Shown here one piece after another: positions 54,375-56,245 of a stretch of DNA of 56,245 bases. This DNA is from an uncultured Alteromonadaceae bacterium (GTDB lineage Bacteria > Pseudomonadota > Gammaproteobacteria > Enterobacterales > Alteromonadaceae): positions 1 through 56,245 of the forward strand of contig CANMXU010000030.1 in NCBI GenBank assembly GCA_947501935.1, written 5' to 3'. A model generated the notes under the pieces. The model saw only the letters and a list, made by a program, of their open reading frames with translations, searched no databases and had not been told where the DNA came from. How positions within the stretch are numbered: position 1 is the stretch's first letter; every line of letters begins with the position of its first letter. Position numbers and translations under genes: made by a program.

Positions 54375-54405
54375 AAAAAAGAACCCAAAGCTGGGTTCTT
54401 TTTAC
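54375..54405 (+). terminator. Terminator after alaS
   Basis: AAAAAGAACCCA and TGGGTTCTTTTT form a perfect 12-bp stem with a 4-base AAGC loop, ending in a T tract. It uncouples alaS from csrA. Confidence 0.9.
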
Positions 54406-54514
54406 ATTTAGCTCAGCCAAAGCGTTGTAAACTGCCAAGTGCAATAGAATTGTAAATGACTGCCTTTTAACAGTGCTAAAGTGTAATTTTTCTCTTAAAG
54501 TTATAAGAATGCTA

Positions 54515-54543
54515 TATTTTAGCCAGTTAAGCTTGCTAAAATA
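54515..54543. repeat. Inverted repeat upstream of csrA
   Basis: TATTTTAGC (54515-54523) and GCTAAAATA (54535-54543) are a perfect 9-bp inverted repeat, extended to GCTA.../...TAGC with one extra base. It lies about 147 bases before csrA. Downstream TTGGAC (54612) and TATACT (54633) could be a csrA promoter with a short 15-bp spacer. The rest of the 405-bp alaS-csrA spacer shows no gene. Confidence 0.45.
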
Positions 54544-54689
54544 GCAGTACAGACAAGATGAAAATAACTAATTTAGATTAATATCTTTATTTATTAGCAC
54601 TTTGTCAGTAGTTGGACTAACTTTAATTTATATATACTAGCTTATAAATATTTAGTAAATCCCTTATTCAAACATAAAGGAATAATAAA

Positions 54690-54887
54690 ATGTTAATATT
54701 GACCCGACGTGTTGGTGAGACTTTAATGATTGGTGATGAAGTTACCGTGACCGTTTTAGGTGTTAAAGGTAACCAAGTTCGCATTGGTGTAAATGCCCCT
54801 AAAGAGGTATCTGTACATCGTGAAGAAATTTACATGCGAATTCAGGCCGAAAAAGGTGAATCAGATACTCCAGGTAATACTTTCTAG
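54690..54887 (+). CDS. csrA: Carbon storage regulator CsrA
   Basis: A dimeric RNA-binding global regulator that recognises GGA motifs in mRNA leaders. 65 residues, with the family N-terminus MLILTRRVGETLMIGDEVTVTVLG and the RNA-contact region VRIGVNAPKEVSVHREEIYMRI (including R44). The ribosome site AAAGGAATAA itself contains a GGA, compatible with autoregulation, as known in E. coli. Own terminator follows. Confidence 0.98.
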   Translation: MLILTRRVGETLMIGDEVTVTVLGVKGNQVRIGVNAPKEVSVHREEIYMRIQAEKGESDTPGNTF

Positions 54888-54903
54888 AGTCACACGTTTA
54901 ATT

Positions 54904-54928
54904 AAGTCGACTTAGGTCGGCTTTTTTT
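54904..54928 (+). terminator. Terminator after csrA
   Basis: AAGTCGAC-TTAG-GTCGGCTT followed by TTTTT; one G-U pair. It shares the CGACTTAGGTCG core with the nqr terminator at 46698. Confidence 0.85.
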
Positions 54929-55097
54929 ATACCTAAATTTCAAAGAGCGTTTACTTTCTCCTCCTATATATAAGCGCAAAATTATTTTAACTATGATTGT
55001 GTAGCTTGATTATTGTACTAGTTAGTTGCTGTGGTGACCGAATTTTACGCTGTTTGCCTGATTTCTCAGCAAATAGAAATAAAAGCGAAAAAAATGT

Positions 55098-55125
55098 TTG
55101 ACTTATTTTTAGGATCCATTAATAT
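55098..55125 (+). promoter_or_regulatory. Promoter of the tRNA array
   Basis: -35 TTGACT (55098-55103), a 16-bp spacer and -10 TAATAT (55120-55125), followed by a GC-rich discriminator CGCACCC. This layout is typical of stringently controlled stable-RNA promoters. The start would fall only a few bases before tRNA-Ser. In the spacer 54929-55097 nothing else is identified. Confidence 0.7.
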
Positions 55126-55136
55126 TCGCACCCACT

Positions 55137-55231
<95 letters not shown>

Positions 55232-55307
55232 ATTTTTATTTAGCTTAAATAATGAAAATTCGAAGAAGTTCGATATCTTTAAACTAAGATATAAAAGATA
55301 GTTTATT

Positions 55308-55400
55308 GCGAACGTATAGTTCAGCTGGATAGCTTATTTAGTATTGAAGGCTACGAATAAAGTTCGTTATCTTTAGATTAAGATATAAAACATAATTCTT
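55308..55400 (+). pseudogene. Degenerate tRNA-Arg-like unit 1
   Basis: About 93 bases. The first 26 align with the 5' half of the tRNA-Arg genes (GCGAACGTATAGTTCAGC against GCGGACGCGTAGCTCAGC, then TGGATAG). A short insert follows, then GGCTACGAA, as around the ACG anticodon; the T-arm and CCA end are absent. CGAAC (55309-55313) can pair with GTTCG (55362-55366). It ends with the hairpin TATCTT/AAGATA and TATAAAACATA found before every unit. Confidence 0.6.
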
Positions 55401-55402
55401 GA

Positions 55403-55479
55403 GGACGCGTAGCTCAGCTGGATAGAGTACCTGGCTACGAACCAGGCGGTCGCAGGTTCGACTCCTGCCGCGTCCGCCA
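55403..55479 (+). tRNA. tRNA-Arg(ACG), copy 1
   Basis: 77 bases including encoded CCA. Acceptor GGACGCG/CGCGTCC, D-arm GCTCAGCTGGATAGAGT, anticodon stem CCTGG/CCAGG with anticodon ACG at 55437-55439 (A34 presumably deaminated to inosine by TadA), and T-arm GCAGG-TTCGACT-CCTGC. All stems pair. Confidence 0.97.
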
Positions 55480-55591
55480 CTTTCTTTTAGTGGTAAAATA
55501 AAAGAACAACTTATATAAGGTTGTATAAAAATTTATTATTACGAACAAGGTTCGCTATCTTTGAACTAAGATATAAAACATAGATTATTGC

Positions 55592-55668
55592 GGACGCGTA
55601 GCTCAGCTGGATAGAGTACCTGGCTACGAACCAGGCGGTCGCAGGTTCGACTCCTGCCGCGTCCGCCA
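55592..55668 (+). tRNA. tRNA-Arg(ACG), copy 2
   Basis: Identical to copy 1 over all 77 bases, 189 bases downstream. It is preceded by the same spacer motif (TTCG, TATCTT...AAGATATAAAACATA) and followed by a strong terminator at 55688. Confidence 0.97.
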
Positions 55669-55687
55669 CATTTGCCAATGTGGCTTG

Positions 55688-55717
55688 AAAAAACCAGTCT
55701 AACGACTGGTTTTTTTT
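55688..55717 (+). terminator. Terminator inside the tRNA array
   Basis: AAAAAACCAGTC-TAAC-GACTGGTTTTTTTT: a perfect 12-bp stem with a 4-base loop and eight Ts. It splits the array, so units downstream need their own promoter or read-through. Confidence 0.9.
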
Positions 55718-55760
55718 CGAAAAAAATATCTTTAAGTTCAGATACAAAACATAACTTAAT

Positions 55761-55854
55761 GCGAATGTATGGTTCAGCCGGATAGCTTATTTAGTATTGA
55801 TGGCTGCGAATAAAGTTCGTTATCTTTAGATTAAGATATAAAACATAGTGTATT
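55761..55854 (+). pseudogene. Degenerate tRNA-Arg-like unit 2
   Basis: A 94-base unit beginning GCGAATGTATGGTTCAGC, closely similar to unit 1 and to the unit that follows it. D-arm sequence TTCAGCCGGATAG is kept; the central part TTATTTAGTATTGA replaces the anticodon stem; GGCTGCGAA replaces GGCTACGAA. No T-arm or CCA. It ends in the TATCTT/AAGATA hairpin. Confidence 0.6.
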
Positions 55855-55948
55855 GCGAATGTATAGTTCAGCCGGATAGTTTATTTAGTATTGATGGCTA
55901 CGAACAAGGTTCGTTATCTTTAGATTAAGATATAAAACATAATTTATT
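55855..55948 (+). pseudogene. Degenerate tRNA-Arg-like unit 3
   Basis: An exact tandem spacing of 94 bases after unit 2, starting GCGAATGTATAGTTCAGC. It differs from unit 2 at a few positions (GGCTACGAACAAGGTTCG in place of GGCTGCGAATAAAGTTCG). It is followed without interruption by intact tRNA-Arg copy 3, which aligns in the same register. Confidence 0.6.
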
Positions 55949-55950
55949 GC

Positions 55951-56027
55951 GGACGCGTAGCTCAGCTGGATAGAGTACCTGGCTACGAACCAGGCGGTCG
56001 CAGGTTCGACTCCTGCCGCGTCCGCCA
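55951..56027 (+). tRNA. tRNA-Arg(ACG), copy 3
   Basis: Identical to copies 1 and 2, with intact cloverleaf and encoded CCA (56025-56027). The third intact copy fits the E. coli argVYZQ locus, where several identical tRNA-Arg(ACG) genes follow serV. Confidence 0.97.
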
Positions 56028-56047
56028 CATTCTCTTTGAGAGTAAAT

Positions 56048-56073
56048 AAACCTAGCTTCGGCTAGGTTTTTTT
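56048..56073 (+). terminator. Terminator after tRNA-Arg copy 3
   Basis: AAACCTAGC-TTCG-GCTAGGTTT followed by TTTT: a 9-bp stem closed by a stable UUCG tetraloop. Confidence 0.92.
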
Positions 56074-56156
56074 ATGCCTAAAATCCCTGTAAAGTTAATT
56101 GATCACAGCTATGTCGGCTCTTGGAATAGCTTGTTATGAAGCTAGCTGTTAAATAC

Positions 56157-56245
56157 GGCTACGAAGTCTAAGCCTCATCCGGTCGCAGGTTCGACTCCTA
56201 GAGCAATCGCCACATTCTCTTTGAGAGTAAATAAACCTAGCTTCG
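56157..56245 (+). pseudogene. Broken tRNA-Arg copy with duplicated tail and terminator
   Basis: GGCTACGAA (56157-56165) is followed by a T-arm segment of 20 bases (56180-56199) identical to tRNA-Arg copy 3. Eight bases of the acceptor strand are then replaced (AGAGCAAT for GCCGCGTC), and then come 38 bases, from CGCCA onward to the window end, identical to the tail of copy 3 and the first part of its terminator. Both identical blocks are offset by exactly 185 bases. The acceptor stem cannot form, so this is not a working tRNA. The window cuts the terminator copy. Confidence 0.65.

Noticed and set aside
55511..55747. A 78-codon minus-strand frame in the tRNA region
   Set aside because: It runs antisense through an intact tRNA-Arg gene and a terminator; the apparent protein is an artefact of tRNA sequence.
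55241..56030. CRISPR-like appearance of regularly spaced repeats
   Set aside because: The repeats are 77-base tRNA genes and 94-base tRNA-derived units, not short direct repeats with unique spacers, and no cas genes are present.

Overview
The window looks like a chromosomal segment of a marine gammaproteobacterium of the order Alteromonadales, most likely Colwelliaceae (Colwellia/Thalassotalea-like). The base composition is AT-rich. Gene content and order are gammaproteobacterial: ndk-rlmN-pilF-rodZ-ispG-hisS-yfgM-bamB-der, guaB-guaA, and alaS-csrA-tRNA-Ser-tRNA-Arg. A Na+-pumping NADH:quinone reductase with its maturation genes, FabV and a TRAP transporter fit a marine life. The genus is inferred from remembered synteny and protein similarity, not from a search. 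No insertion sequence, prophage, CRISPR array or rRNA gene was seen.

Layout. 1-10.9 kb: housekeeping genes on the + strand (nucleotide metabolism, rRNA/tRNA methylation, pilus and cell-shape factors, isoprenoid synthesis, HisRS, outer-membrane assembly, ribosome GTPase). 10.9-14.9 kb: a c-di-GMP pair, a PilZ effector and a very large HD-GYP phosphodiesterase carrying a solute-binding sensor domain, convergent with xseA. 16.4-20.5 kb: guaB, guaA and a RidA-family gene, with a palindromic repeat directly after guaB and another after guaA. 20.6-24.2 kb: a tandem pair of periplasmic solute-binding-like proteins behind a long inverted repeat, then an unusual RecQ helicase. 24.3-34.9 kb: a minus-strand block (rlmG, yajG, a cyclophilin, a hypothetical, ampG, a 56-codon membrane protein, tamA, tamB), divergent from bolA. 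35.7-38.9 kb: a TRAP transporter. 39-48.2 kb: fabV, then nqrABCDEF, apbE and nqrM, a self-contained sodium-pump module with its flavin transferase and iron-delivery factor. 48.3-51.6 kb: gnd, an SOS-controlled dinB, and what looks like the 3' remnant of recX. 51.7-56.2 kb: alaS, csrA and a tRNA array.

The most unusual material is non-coding. (1) Three copies of a modular palindromic element sit directly behind the stop codons of guaB, guaA and nqrF; the core hairpin shows a compensatory base-pair change, and one copy carries an extra two-hairpin module. (2) The tRNA-Arg array holds three identical tRNA-Arg(ACG) genes interleaved with three roughly 94-bp degenerate tRNA-like units that keep the D-arm but lack the T-arm, plus a broken tRNA copy with a duplicated terminator at the window edge. 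(3) recA is not next to alaS, where it is commonly found, and only a recX-like tail is present. Protein-level oddities include a LysM fusion on PilF, an internal 47-residue duplication in TamA, a relocated zinc cluster in RecQ, and an overlooked small membrane protein in the ampG-tamA operon.
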